DNA of 64,000 nt from Mycobacterium kansasii ATCC 12478 (GCF_000157895.3 NC_022663.1:5270001-5334000); one strand, 5' to 3'; counted from the first letter of the stretch, positions 1-9,898 are shown. Numbers and translations: made by a program. Notes: generated by a model from the sequence alone, not told the origin.

Positions 1-178
1 CCGAGGCGGTATCGCCGGGTTTCGCGTGCGTCAGCGCAAGAACCACATTCGCGATCACCGCTGCCGCAATCCAGGCGGCGACGACAAGTAGGGGGGCGAG
101 CCGAGATCGCCTATGGCTCTCGTCGCCTGGCACCCTCGCGATCGTACTGACGTCGGTGTCCGGGCACGACGTTTTCAC
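1..178 (-). CDS. mmpL7: MmpL7, N-terminal fragment (runs off the left edge)
   Basis: MmpL7 is the RND-type inner-membrane exporter of PDIM and lies directly after fadD28 in M. tuberculosis. Here the frame on the minus strand reads a basic N-terminus, then a hydrophobic helix (LLVVAAWIAAAVIANVVLAL) and AKPGDTAS, matching the start of MmpL7 as I remember it. The gene begins 37 bases after the fadD28 stop and is cut by the window edge. The start is uncertain: GTG at 178 is the only initiation codon I see upstream of the helix. The homologous frame continues back to a stop at about 221-223 inside the fadD28 end, but the position matching the usual ATG reads ACG. No clear Shine-Dalgarno is visible before the GTG. 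Confidence 0.75.
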   Translation of the reverse strand, partial: MKTSCPDTDVSTIARVPGDESHRRSRLAPLLVVAAWIAAAVIANVVLALTHAKPGDTAS

Positions 179-215
179 ACGGATGTACCAATTCTGGGGA
201 TGACGGCCGGCCTCG

Positions 216-1958
216 TCAAACGTCTAAGCGAGCGAATTGATCTTGGCGGTATTGCTCGACGCATGCTGCTCGCCTGACCTTGCCGCTGGTGGTAATCGGG
301 ATCGAGCCCGGCGCAACCAACACCAGGTCCGCGACGCTAAGACCATGTGAAGCCGATAAAGCCGAGGTGACCTCACGCTTAATGGCGCCCAGCCGCTCCA
401 TCGCATCCGGATCCGAGTCGCCGCGCTTTTTGAGTTCGATGATGGCGACCAGCTTTTCGGTGCTGCGATCGCTGGGGACCGATATTGCCGCGCAGCGGCC
501 TCGGGTGATCTCTTGGATCGTCGCCTCGATGTCGTCGGGAGAGTGATTGCGCCCGTAAACGATCAGCAGGTCTTTGATCCGGCCGATGATGAACAATTCG
601 CCGTCCCTGACAAAACCCGAGTCTCCGGTTCTCAGCCAAGGACCTTCAGGTGTTCCCGCCAGAGGGTTCACAATCTTTGCGTCGAAAGTGCGTGCATTCT
701 CTTCAGGTTTTTGCCAGTAGCCGGTAGCCACGTTGTCGCCGTGCACCCAAATCTCACCGACCGTTCCGTCGGGGCATTCGGTGCCGCTTTCCGGATCGAC
801 GATTCGCACAATAGGTGATTGCGGCAAAACATAGCTGACTAGCGGTGTGCCGTCTCCGTTGTTGCAGGGCTTTGCTTCGCCGTCGGTCAATTTTTCAGTG
901 TCGAAATCGACGAATTTTGGCGGATGGTTAGGCCTGCTGGTGGCCACGAACACAGTTGCTTCTGCCAGGCCGTACGAGGGACGGATCACCTTTTCTTGCA
1001 GATTGAAGCGCGCAAATCGGTCGGCGAAGCGTTTGATCGTCGCCGGGTGCACCCGCTCGCTGCCACTGAGGATGGTGAGTACTTCACCGAGGTCATGCCC
1101 GGCCATTTCGTCGTCAGATACCCTTTTTGTCGCCAGTTCGAAGGCGAAATTCGGCGCCGCGGAGAATGTGTGAGGGGTGCTGGCCAGCAGGTGCAACCAC
1201 CGTGCCGGACGTGCCAGGAACGCGACTGGGCTGGTCAACAGTGATGGATACCCGCCCAAGATCGCCGCACAAACTCCCAGAACCAAACCCATGTCGTGAT
1301 AAAACGGCAGCCACGAAACAAGGGTCGAACCTGGCGGCGGGATCCCGTCGGTGTCGGCAAAGTAGCCGGCCATCAGCTGTTCGAAATTGGTCCGAAGGTT
1401 CTGATGCGTCATCACGACGCCCGCCGGGGTACGGGTCGACCCGGAGGTATATTGCAGATACGCAATCGATGGGTGGTTATCGTCGCCGGCACTGGATCCA
1501 CTCGCAGAATCCAGGTCGAGTAAATCAACTTCGATGATTGAGGGCGCGGACTTACCAGGCTGGGCCGTAACGTGCTGGCTGACATCGTCGATAACAGCGG
1601 ATGTCGTGAGAATGGCACCCGGCGACGCGTCCTGTAGTACCGCATCAACGCGTTCATTGGTGGCGCCGCCCTGTGGGACCGCAAGCGGAATCGCGATAAC
1701 TCCGGCCTGTAACGCGCCGAGAAAAGCGGTGATGTAATCGAGCCCCTGGGGGGCCAATATCATTGCGCGCTCACCGGCCGGAACGCAATGACTCAGCTCA
1801 CGTGCGACGTTCAACGTCCGCCGGTACAACTGTGACCACGTCAGGCTCTCCGGGAGACCGGCCCAGTCCTTTTCGTAATCGATGTAGGTGAACGCTGGGT
1901 CATTGGGCTGTAGCCGGGCGCACGCGCGAAGCGCGGCGGGCAGGGAACGCACACTCAT
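216..1958 (-). CDS. fadD28: Long-chain fatty acyl-AMP ligase FadD28
   Basis: Adenylates long-chain fatty acids and transfers them to Mas as starters for mycocerosic acid synthesis. The protein is 580 residues, the family length. It has the ATP-binding P-loop YTSGSTRTPAG at about 170-180, an acyl-adenylate motif PSYGLAEAT in the middle, GDSGF and the hinge GRIKDLLI before the C-terminal domain, and the conserved lysine in TTSGKVRR (K560). Nearly every block matches M. tuberculosis FadD28 as I recall it. It diverges from mas across 554 bases, with mmpL7 immediately downstream on the same strand, as in the classical locus. No strong ribosome-binding site precedes the ATG at 1958. A perfect 18-bp palindrome lies 20 bases upstream and may control it. 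Confidence 0.97.
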   Translation of the reverse strand: MSVRSLPAALRACARLQPNDPAFTYIDYEKDWAGLPESLTWSQLYRRTLNVARELSHCVPAGERAMILAPQGLDYITAFLGALQAGVIAIPLAVPQGGATNERVDAVLQDASPGAILTTSAVIDDVSQHVTAQPGKSAPSIIEVDLLDLDSASGSSAGDDNHPSIAYLQYTSGSTRTPAGVVMTHQNLRTNFEQLMAGYFADTDGIPPPGSTLVSWLPFYHDMGLVLGVCAAILGGYPSLLTSPVAFLARPARWLHLLASTPHTFSAAPNFAFELATKRVSDDEMAGHDLGEVLTILSGSERVHPATIKRFADRFARFNLQEKVIRPSYGLAEATVFVATSRPNHPPKFVDFDTEKLTDGEAKPCNNGDGTPLVSYVLPQSPIVRIVDPESGTECPDGTVGEIWVHGDNVATGYWQKPEENARTFDAKIVNPLAGTPEGPWLRTGDSGFVRDGELFIIGRIKDLLIVYGRNHSPDDIEATIQEITRGRCAAISVPSDRSTEKLVAIIELKKRGDSDPDAMERLGAIKREVTSALSASHGLSVADLVLVAPGSIPITTSGKVRRAACVEQYRQDQFARLDV

Positions 1959-2512
1959 GAGCTATCACGTTACCGTCCAGCCGTCATGACGGCTGTGAGA
2001 CGGCATCCGCAGGGTATGGCCCAGCGGGCCGCAGGTGCACAACCGCAAATTCAGCGGCACGGCGCCGATGACGCAGGTGCAGCCAGGCGAAGCCGACACG
2101 CGGGTCACGCCGTGCGGACCTGCCAGGTTCTGCACTGTGGCCGCCGGGGAACGTATGGCAGCGTTTGGCACGCCATTGCGTCATCTCGACGCTTTGGACG
2201 TCAGATTGCTGCCGAGACGAAACCAGGCTGGATCGGGACCACCCTCGTCGGAAGCGTTGGTCGGCAGTCGGCGATTCCATCTGCGCTGCTCAGCCGCCCA
2301 ACCGCGGCCAAAACCGGAGGAATTCGCTCCATTGGTTCTCAGAATCTTGTACAGCCGTCTAAGCTTGTCTCTCCGAGACCTGCCTTGGTGTCGAGATCCG
2401 GGCTAGGGACTGGCAGAGCGGCGCTGCGGCCAACTCGCTGCCTGTTCGAAAAATTCGGGGATGTCGTCGGGTAACTCCCGTTGAGCTGAGCTGAGACGAG
2501 GTTAGAGAGCGA
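1959..2512. other. Divergent intergenic region fadD28-mas
   Basis: The 554 bases separate two divergent starts and should hold both promoters. The 18-bp palindrome at 1978-1995 is the only clear element. Near mas there is a short direct repeat (GAGCTGAGCTGAG, about 2480-2492) and an AGAGAG stretch as a weak Shine-Dalgarno before the ATG at 2513. I see no convincing gene and no confident -35/-10 pair. Confidence 0.6.
1978..1995. promoter_or_regulatory. 18-bp perfect palindrome upstream of fadD28 (candidate operator)
   Basis: CAGCCGTCATGACGGCTG reads identically on both strands. It sits 20 bases from the fadD28 ATG in the fadD28-mas divergent gap. Length and symmetry suit a dimeric repressor such as a TetR-family protein, but no regulator is identified. 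In RNA it could also fold as a hairpin that shields initiation. Confidence 0.45.
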
Positions 2513-5500
2513 ATGGAAACACGTGTCACTCCCATTGCGGTCATCGGCATGGGATGTCGGCTTCCGGGGGGAATCGACTCGCCCGAGAAACTGTGGGAGT
2601 CGTTGCTGCGTGGCGACGACTTGGTCACCGAGATTCCAGCAGACCGCTGGGAGGCCGACGACTATTACGACCCTGAGCCCGGAGTGCCAGGTCGGACGGT
2701 GTCGCGGTGGGGTGCGTTCCTCGACGACGTCGCGGGGTTCGATGCCGAGTTCTTCGGGATCAGCGAGCGGGAGGCGATCTCGATCGATCCGCAGCATCGG
2801 CTGTTGCTGGAAACCTCGTGGGAGGCGATCGAGCATGCCGGCTTGGACCCGGCGTCGTTGGCCGGGTCCTCGACAGCGGTGTTCACTGGGCTGACCCACG
2901 AGGACTATCTGGTAGTCACCCATGGGGCCAGCGGTTTGGCGAGCCCCTACGTGGTTACCGGACTGAACAACAGCGTGGCGTCCGGGCGGATCGCCTACGC
3001 ACTGGGCCTGCATGGGCCGGCATTGACTTTTGACACCGCGTGTTCGTCGGGTCTGATGGCGGTGCACTTGGCCTGTCGCAGCCTGCACGACGGCGAAAGC
3101 GACCTCGCTTTGGCGGGTGGCTGCGCGGTGCTTCTGGAGCCGCATGCAAGCGTGGCGGCATCCGGTCAGGGCATGCTGTCGCCGACCGGCCGTTGCCACT
3201 CCTTCGACGCCGACGCGGACGGGTTTGTGCGCTCCGAGGGGTGCGCGATGGTGCTGCTCAAGCGACTGCCGGATGCGCTGCGCGACGGCAACCGGATTCT
3301 CGCGGTGGTACGCGGCACCGCCACCAATCAGGACGGTCGCACGGAGACGCTCACGATGCCGTCGGAGGACGCCCAGGTGGCCGTGTACCGCGCGGCGTTG
3401 GCGGCGGCGGGCGTGGAGGCCGACACGGTCGGCGCGGTGGAGGCGCACGGCACCGGCACACCAATCGGTGACCCGATCGAATACCGGGGCCTGGCGCGGG
3501 TGTACGGCACCGGCACCCGTTGTGCGCTCGGATCGGCCAAGAGCAACATGGGCCACAGCACTGCCGCGGCGGGGGCGGTCGGGCTGATCAAGGCCATTCT
3601 GTCGATGCAGCACGGGGTGCTGCCGCCGCTGCTGCACTTCAACCGGCTTCCCGATGAACTTGCCGGGATCGAGACGGGACTCTTTGTGCCGCAGGCGGTT
3701 ACGCCGTGGCCCAATGGCGACGACCACGCGCCGAAGCGGGTCGCGGTGTCGTCGTTCGGGATGTCGGGAACGAACGTGCACGCCATCCTGGAGCAAGCAC
3801 CGCCACCAGCACAAGCTCCGGCAGCAGTTTCCGCGCCGGCGGCCGAGGCGGGTGGGCCGCTGCTGTTCCCCATCTCGTCCAGCTCCACCGAAGGGCTGCG
3901 ACAGACCGCACGCCGGCTTGCCGAATGGGTAGAAGACCACCAGGACTCCGTGGTGGCGTCCGATGTGGCTTACACGCTGGCGCGTCGCCGCGCACACCGG
4001 CCGGTGCGCACCGCGGTGGTGGCCAGCGGTCTGCCCGAGCTGGTCCAGGGTTTGCGGGAGGTGGCCGATGGCGAACTCCCGTATGAGGCCGCGGTGGGGC
4101 AGGGCGACCGCGGACCGGTGTGGGTATTTTCCGGCCAGGGTTCGCAGTGGGCGGCGATGGGCGTTGACCTGCTGGCGAGCGAACCGGTTTTCGCCGCCAC
4201 CATCGCAGCGCTCGAGCCGGTCATTGCCGAAGAATCGGGCTTTTCGGTTACCGAGGCCATGACGGCGCCGGAGACGGTGACCGGCATCGATAAGGTGCAG
4301 CCGACCATCTTTGCGATGCAGACGGCGTTGGCCGCCACGATGGAGCAGTCCTACGGGGTCCGCCCGGGCGCAGTGGTCGGACACTCGCTGGGCGAAGCGG
4401 CTGCGGCCGTGGCCGCTGGAGCGCTGTCGCTGGAAGATGGGGCGCGTGTCATCTGCCGCCGCTCGAAGTTGATGTGCCGCATTTCCGGGGCCGGCGCGAT
4501 GGCGTCGGTGGAACTGCCTGCCAAACAAGTGAATTCGGAGCTGATGGCACGCGGAATCGACGATGTCGCGGTCTCGGTGGTGGCCTCGCCGCAGTCGACG
4601 GTGATCGGCGGAGCCACCGAAACGGTGCGCGATCTGGTCGCACGGTGGGAGCAGCGTGACGTGATGGCGCGGGAGGTGGCCGTCGACGTCGCATCGCATT
4701 CGCCTCAAGTCGACCCGATCCTTGACGACTTGGCGGCGGCATTGGCCGATCTCAAACCGATGACACCCAAGGTTCCGTACTACTCGGCGACGTTGTTCGA
4801 CCCGCGCGAGCGGCCGCTGTGCGATGCCCGGTACTGGGTGGACAATCTGCGGAACACGGTCCAATTCGCCGCGGCGGTGCAGGCTGCGCTGGAGGACGGC
4901 TATCGGGTCTTCGCGGAGCTATCACCTCACCCGTTGCTGACCCGTGCCGTCGACCAGACCGCCCGTAGCCTCGACATGTCGGCGGCGGCTCTGGCGGGCA
5001 TGCGGCGTGAGCAGCCGCTGCCTCTCGGGCTGCGCGGATTGCTGACTGATCTGCACAGCGCGGGTGCCGCCGTGGACTTTTCGGTGTTGTATCCCGCGGG
5101 CCGGCTGGTCGATACGCCGTTGCCGGCGTGGACCCACCCGCACTTGTTCATCGAAGGCGAAGGGCAAGAACAACGGGCACAAGGGGCCTGCACCATTACC
5201 GTGCATCCGCTGCTCGGCTCGCATGTGCGGCTGACCGAACAGCCGGAGCGCCACGTCTGGCAGGCCGATATCGGTACCGCGACGTTGTCCTGGCTCAGCG
5301 ACCACCAGGTGCATAGCGTGGCCGCGCTGCCCGGCGCCGCCTACTGTGAGATGGCCTTGGCCGCGGCGGGGGAGGTTTTCGGCGAGGCGTCGGAGGTCCG
5401 CGACATCGCCTTTGAGCAAATGCTCTTGCTCGACGAGCAGACCCCGATCGACGCAATCGCGTCGGTGGATGCGCCAGGTGTCGTCAGCTTCGCGGTCGCG

Positions 5501-8500
5501 TCCAATCAGGACGGTGAGATTACGCGGCACGCCACCGCGACGCTGCATGCCGTCGAGGACGATTCGTTGCCGCCGGCATACGACATCACCGCGCTGTTGG
5601 CGGCGCACCCGTCCAGTGTGAACGGGGCCGAGATGCGGGAATCGTTCGCCAAGCGTGGCGTGCAGTTGGGTTCCGCGTTCAGCGGTCTGGCCACCGCGCA
5701 CACTGCGGAGGCCGGAGGCGGCACCGTGTTGGCGGAGGTCGGGTTGCCCGCTTCGATCCGCTTCCAGCAGGGCGCCTACCGCGTCCATCCCGCGCTGCTG
5801 GATGCCTGTTTCCAGTCGGTCGGTGCTGGCGTCGATGCCGCCGGCGGCGGAGGTCTGCTGTTGCCGTTGGGTGTGCGCAGCCTGCGTATCTACGGACCAA
5901 CCCGCAATGCCCGCTACTGCTACACACGGCTGACCAAGGCCGGGGTCACCGGGGGCGAGGCTGACCTCGACGTGTTGGACGAGCACGGGACCGTGCTGCT
6001 GGCGGTGCGTGGCCTGCACATGGGAACCGGTACGTCCGAAAGCGCCGAGCGCAACCGCGTGCTCAGCGAGCGGCTGCTGACCCTGGCGTGGCAGCAGCGA
6101 AACCTGCCCGAGGCCACCCAGGCCGAGGCGGGATCATGGCTGCTGATCGACACCTCCGACGGCGCCGACATGCTGACGTCCACGTTGACGGACGCACTGA
6201 AAACCCACGGCCCCCAAGGCACCGAATGCAGCACCCTGCACTTGCCGAGGGAGGCCGAGGCGGCGACCACGCTGGAAAAGCTCGGCAGTCAGCTGCGTGC
6301 TCGCGCGAACGACGGTGTAGTGATCCTCTGTGGGCCACGCGGCGGCGAGCCGGACCAGGAAAGCCTGCTGGAGGGCCGCGAGCAGGTGCGTCATCTGGTT
6401 CGGATCATCCGGGAGCTGGCGGAATTGGAGGGTGAGCTTCCTCGCCTGTTCGTAGTCACCAGGCAAGCCCAGATAGTTCGGTCGGACGACGAGGCGAACC
6501 TGGAGCAGGCCGGGCTGCGCGGCTTGCTGCGCGTGATCGGCAGCGAACAGCCGCTGCTGCGCACCACCCACATCGATGTGGACGAGCACACGGAAGTCGA
6601 AAAGGTGGCCCAGCAGCTGCTGGGAGGCTCCGATGAGGACGAGACCGCCTGGCGCGATGGTGACTGGTATGTGGCGCGCCTGTGCCCCAGCCCGCTGAGC
6701 CATGACGAGCGGCAAACCACCATCGTCGACCACGAACGCGACAGTGTGCGGCTGCAAGTCCGTACTCCCGGCGACCTGCAAACTCTGGAGCTCGCCGCCT
6801 GTGATCGCGTTCCGCCCGGGCCCGGACAGATCGAGGTGGCTGTCACCCACTCCAGCATCAACTTCGCCGACGTTCTTATCGCGTTCGGAAAATTCCCCAT
6901 CATCGACGACCGCGAGCCGCAGTTGGGCATGGATTTCGTCGGTGTGGTGACGGCGGTCGGGGAAGGGGTGGCCGACCACCAGGTCGGTGACCGTGTCGGC
7001 GGCTTTTCCGAAGGCGGCTGCTGGCGCAACTTCCTCACGTGCAACGCCAACCTCGCAGTCACGCTTCCGCCCGGGCTGGCCGATGAGCAGGCGATCGCGG
7101 CTGCCACCGCAAACGCGACCGCTTGGTACGGGCTGCACGACCTGGCCGGGATCAAGGCCGGTGACAAAGTGCTGATCCACTCCGCAACCGGTGGGGTGGG
7201 ACAGGCGGCCATTTCCATTGCGCGTGCTGCCGGAGCGGAGATCTTCGCGACCGCCGGCAATCCGCGCAAGCGCGCCATGCTGCACGACATGGGCATCGAG
7301 CACGTCTACGACTCCCGCAGCGTCGAGTTCGCCGATCAAATCCGGCGCGACACCGACGGGTACGGGGTGGATATCGTGCTGAACTCGCTGACCGGCGCGG
7401 CCCAGCGTGCGGGGCTGGAGCTGTTGGCGTTCGGTGGGCGGTTCGTCGAAATCGGCAAAGCCGACGTGTACGGCAACACCCGGGTGGGGCTGTACCCGTT
7501 CCGTCGCGGCTTGACGTTCTACTACCTGGACCTGGCGCTGATGTCCGTGCTGCAGCCCGACCGGGTCCGCGAGTTGCTCACCACGGTGTTCAAACTGACC
7601 GCGGACGGTGTGCTGACCGCACCAGAGTGCACGCACTACCCGTTGGCCGACGCGGCCAACGCGATCCGGGCGATGAGCAATGCCGAGCACACCGGCAAGC
7701 TGCTGCTCGACATGCCGCGCAGCGGGCGCAGCAGTGCCGTGGTGTCTCCGGAGCAGGTGCCGGTGTTCCGCCGCGACGGCGCGTACATCATCACCGGTGG
7801 CTTAGGGGGCCTCGGCCTCTTCTTCGCCTCGAAACTGGCTGCGGCGGGCTGCGGCCGGATCGTGCTGACCGCGCGCTCCCAGCCAAACCCCAAGGCGCGG
7901 CAGGCCATCGAGAGTCTTCGCGCGGCCGGTGCCGACATCGTGGTGGAGTGCGGCAATATCGCCGAACCTGAGACCGGTGACCGCCTGGTGAGCGTGGCGA
8001 CCGCCACCGGGCTTCCGGTACGCGGCGTGCTGCATTCGGCGGCGGTGGTCGAGGACGCCACGCTGACCAACATCACCGATGAGCTGATCGACCGCGACTG
8101 GTCCCCCAAGGTTTTCGGATCTTGGAACCTGCACCGCGCCATGAGCGGACAGCCGCTGGACTGGTTCTGCTTGTTCTCCTCGGGCGCGGCCCTATTGGGG
8201 TCGCCCGGTCAGGGTGCCTACGCCGCGGCCAACAGTTGGGTCGACGCCTTCGCTCACTGGCGCCGTGCTCAAGGACTGCCGGTCTGCGCGATCGCGTGGG
8301 GTGCGTGGGCGGAGGTAGGTCGCGCCACGTTCCTGGCCGAGGGCGGCGAAGTCATGATCACCCCGGACGAAGGTGCGTACGCCTTCGAAACATTGCTGCG
8401 CTATGACCGCGCGTACACCGGGTACATCCCCATCATCGGGGCGCCCTGGCTACCCGACCTCGTCCGGCGCAGCCCGTGGGGTGAAATGTTCCAATCCGCT

Positions 8501-8818
8501 GGTCAAGGTTCAAGGGGTCCAAGCAAATTCCGCACCGAGCTGATGTCGGTGCCGCAAGATGAATGGCCCGCCCGACTGCGGCGTCTCATAGTCGAGCAGG
8601 CTAGCGTGATCCTGCGTCGTACAGTCGACGCCGACCGCCCATTCCTCGAATACGGTCTGGACTCGCTGGGCATGCTCGAAATGCGTACACACATTGAAGC
8701 CGAGGCCGGGATCCGCTTGTCTCCCAAGGTCATCGCGACGCACAACACCGCGCGCGCGTTGGCCCAGCACCTGGCGGACACGCTGGCCCAGGAGGAAGCG
8801 GCGACGCCGGCGGCATAA
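2513..8818 (+). CDS. mas: Mycocerosic acid synthase (iterative type I PKS)
   Basis: Elongates FadD28-activated fatty acids iteratively with methylmalonyl-CoA to give multimethyl-branched mycocerosic acids, which PapA5 later transfers to phthiocerol. The 2101 residues form one reducing module. Order: KS (about 8-430, Cys177 in DTACSSG), AT (about 530-830, Ser625 in GHSLGE, methylmalonyl-type VASH motif), DH (about 900-1180; His931, with HxxxSxxxxP in place of HxxxGxxxxP, and LLDACFQSVG), ER (about 1410-1720, LIHSATGGVGQ at about 1553), KR (about 1755-1960, TGGLGGLG), ACP (Ser2051 in GLDSLG). Close identity to M. tuberculosis Mas (2111 residues as I recall) separates it from other Mas-like PKSs. 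It is monocistronic, with a hairpin terminator 20 bases after the stop. Confidence 0.97.
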   Translation: METRVTPIAVIGMGCRLPGGIDSPEKLWESLLRGDDLVTEIPADRWEADDYYDPEPGVPGRTVSRWGAFLDDVAGFDAEFFGISEREAISIDPQHRLLLETSWEAIEHAGLDPASLAGSSTAVFTGLTHEDYLVVTHGASGLASPYVVTGLNNSVASGRIAYALGLHGPALTFDTACSSGLMAVHLACRSLHDGESDLALAGGCAVLLEPHASVAASGQGMLSPTGRCHSFDADADGFVRSEGCAMVLLKRLPDALRDGNRILAVVRGTATNQDGRTETLTMPSEDAQVAVYRAALAAAGVEADTVGAVEAHGTGTPIGDPIEYRGLARVYGTGTRCALGSAKSNMGHSTAAAGAVGLIKAILSMQHGVLPPLLHFNRLPDELAGIETGLFVPQAVTPWPNGDDHAPKRVAVSSFGMSGTNVHAILEQAPPPAQAPAAVSAPAAEAGGPLLFPISSSSTEGLRQTARRLAEWVEDHQDSVVASDVAYTLARRRAHRPVRTAVVASGLPELVQGLREVADGELPYEAAVGQGDRGPVWVFSGQGSQWAAMGVDLLASEPVFAATIAALEPVIAEESGFSVTEAMTAPETVTGIDKVQPTIFAMQTALAATMEQSYGVRPGAVVGHSLGEAAAAVAAGALSLEDGARVICRRSKLMCRISGAGAMASVELPAKQVNSELMARGIDDVAVSVVASPQSTVIGGATETVRDLVARWEQRDVMAREVAVDVASHSPQVDPILDDLAAALADLKPMTPKVPYYSATLFDPRERPLCDARYWVDNLRNTVQFAAAVQAALEDGYRVFAELSPHPLLTRAVDQTARSLDMSAAALAGMRREQPLPLGLRGLLTDLHSAGAAVDFSVLYPAGRLVDTPLPAWTHPHLFIEGEGQEQRAQGACTITVHPLLGSHVRLTEQPERHVWQADIGTATLSWLSDHQVHSVAALPGAAYCEMALAAAGEVFGEASEVRDIAFEQMLLLDEQTPIDAIASVDAPGVVSFAVASNQDGEITRHATATLHAVEDDSLPPAYDITALLAAHPSSVNGAEMRESFAKRGVQLGSAFSGLATAHTAEAGGGTVLAEVGLPASIRFQQGAYRVHPALLDACFQSVGAGVDAAGGGGLLLPLGVRSLRIYGPTRNARYCYTRLTKAGVTGGEADLDVLDEHGTVLLAVRGLHMGTGTSESAERNRVLSERLLTLAWQQRNLPEATQAEAGSWLLIDTSDGADMLTSTLTDALKTHGPQGTECSTLHLPREAEAATTLEKLGSQLRARANDGVVILCGPRGGEPDQESLLEGREQVRHLVRIIRELAELEGELPRLFVVTRQAQIVRSDDEANLEQAGLRGLLRVIGSEQPLLRTTHIDVDEHTEVEKVAQQLLGGSDEDETAWRDGDWYVARLCPSPLSHDERQTTIVDHERDSVRLQVRTPGDLQTLELAACDRVPPGPGQIEVAVTHSSINFADVLIAFGKFPIIDDREPQLGMDFVGVVTAVGEGVADHQVGDRVGGFSEGGCWRNFLTCNANLAVTLPPGLADEQAIAAATANATAWYGLHDLAGIKAGDKVLIHSATGGVGQAAISIARAAGAEIFATAGNPRKRAMLHDMGIEHVYDSRSVEFADQIRRDTDGYGVDIVLNSLTGAAQRAGLELLAFGGRFVEIGKADVYGNTRVGLYPFRRGLTFYYLDLALMSVLQPDRVRELLTTVFKLTADGVLTAPECTHYPLADAANAIRAMSNAEHTGKLLLDMPRSGRSSAVVSPEQVPVFRRDGAYIITGGLGGLGLFFASKLAAAGCGRIVLTARSQPNPKARQAIESLRAAGADIVVECGNIAEPETGDRLVSVATATGLPVRGVLHSAAVVEDATLTNITDELIDRDWSPKVFGSWNLHRAMSGQPLDWFCLFSSGAALLGSPGQGAYAAANSWVDAFAHWRRAQGLPVCAIAWGAWAEVGRATFLAEGGEVMITPDEGAYAFETLLRYDRAYTGYIPIIGAPWLPDLVRRSPWGEMFQSAGQGSRGPSKFRTELMSVPQDEWPARLRRLIVEQASVILRRTVDADRPFLEYGLDSLGMLEMRTHIEAEAGIRLSPKVIATHNTARALAQHLADTLAQEEAATPAA

Positions 8819-8837
8819 CGGCCGGAGCTTGGTTGGC

Positions 8838-8865
8838 CCGGGGGCGACTCGTTAGTCGTCCCCGG
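8838..8865 (+). terminator. Hairpin terminator after mas
   Basis: A 12-bp stem (CCGGGGGCGACT pairing with AGTCGTCCCCGG, one G-U pair) closes a 4-base loop, starting 20 bases after the mas stop. There is no T-tract. Many mycobacterial terminators are described as tail-less (I-shaped). The rest of the gap to 9088 shows nothing I recognise. Confidence 0.75.
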
Positions 8866-9088
8866 CGCCTCCTACCTGTCCGCCAAAGTTGTTGGCGGAC
8901 AACATTACCGGAATTACCGGAGGACGGGCCTCCATGGCGCTGATCGCAGGCGCGCGACGTCACCGCCGAGAGGCGGCGCTGTCAGTGCGACGCAGCGTCA
9001 GCGGTTTTGAAGACGAGGCCTGGATCAGCCGCTGGCTCAGCGGTGTCCCGCGGGGTGCCTGCGGTCGGTCAATGTCTCCGATGCCGCC

Positions 9089-9898
9089 TCAGGCTTTGGC
9101 TAAGCAATAGACCCGGTAAGAGAATCCCCAGCTTTTCAGGGGATGTGTGGTCTTGCCATCCACTGCGAAAAGCTTTGCGTATAAGCCCCGTAACAGCCGC
9201 GGCGTATTGCGATCGTAAAGCGCCTTCAGTGACGGCGACAGTTTCTCGTATCCGCGCAGGATCTCATCATTGATCTCGGTCTGCGAAACGATTCGCATCG
9301 GCGCGTCGGCCAGCGCCGTCTCCCAGGCGTCAATGCCAAACGGGAGCCGGAAATCGGTGTACAGGAAATGGCCTCCCGGACGCAGGACCCGCGCCACTTC
9401 GCCGAGGAAGCGGGGGAAATCAGGGTAGTAGAGCGAGGATTCGATGTTGATCACGGCGTCGAACGATTCGTCGGCGAATGGCAGGTTCTGGGCATCGCCC
9501 TGCACGAAATCGAGGCCGGGAACATGGTGTTTCTTCTGGCAAAACGCAATGCCGGCCGGGTTCAGGTCCAATCCGGTGTAGGACGCCGGGTGCAAAGTAC
9601 GCGTGAGGTATGAGGCTCCGCCGCCGTGCCCGGCACCGACTTCCAGCACCCGTTTGCCGGTGAGATCCACCTGGGTCGCAACACGGTGGTAAAGCTGGAT
9701 GGAGTATCGGTCGGGCTCGTCAGAGGGTTCCAGCGGTATCGCCATCGGTGGATCCTCTTCATAGCCCATGTTGAGGAACACCAGCTCATCGGTGGCGACG
9801 CGCTTGGTGAAGGATGGGTAAATATACTTCTGGGCCTTCTGATTCAGCTTCCAGCCGACTGGGAGAACCACGTCGTACACGCGGTCTTTGAGTGCCAT
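9089..9898 (-). CDS. SAM-dependent methyltransferase, Rv2952-like (phthiotriol/phenolphthiotriol O-methyltransferase family)
   Basis: A 269-residue class I methyltransferase. SAM motif I is RVLEVGAGHGGG (83-94), followed by YTGLDLNPAGI and a Lys/His-rich block, then FVQGDAQNLPF and VARVLRPGGHFLYTD. The N-terminal stretch GYEEDPPM is shared with Rv2952 of M. tuberculosis, which O-methylates phthiotriol and phenolphthiotriol dimycocerosates. The C-terminal third diverges clearly, so this may be a paralogue acting on another hydroxyl, for example on a glycolipid sugar; the glycopeptidolipid methyltransferase group is an alternative. It stands alone on the minus strand between mas and an Rv2959c-like gene. 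In M. tuberculosis the counterpart lies well beyond mmpL7. The ATG at 9898 gives the family length. Confidence 0.8.
   Translation of the reverse strand: MALKDRVYDVVLPVGWKLNQKAQKYIYPSFTKRVATDELVFLNMGYEEDPPMAIPLEPSDEPDRYSIQLYHRVATQVDLTGKRVLEVGAGHGGGASYLTRTLHPASYTGLDLNPAGIAFCQKKHHVPGLDFVQGDAQNLPFADESFDAVINIESSLYYPDFPRFLGEVARVLRPGGHFLYTDFRLPFGIDAWETALADAPMRIVSQTEINDEILRGYEKLSPSLKALYDRNTPRLLRGLYAKLFAVDGKTTHPLKSWGFSYRVYCLAKA

Noticed and set aside
2339..4864. 841-codon open frame on the minus strand opposite mas
   Set aside because: It is the antisense shadow of the G+C-rich mas KS/AT region. Its translation is Arg/His/Gly rich with no domain, and mas is certain on the other strand.
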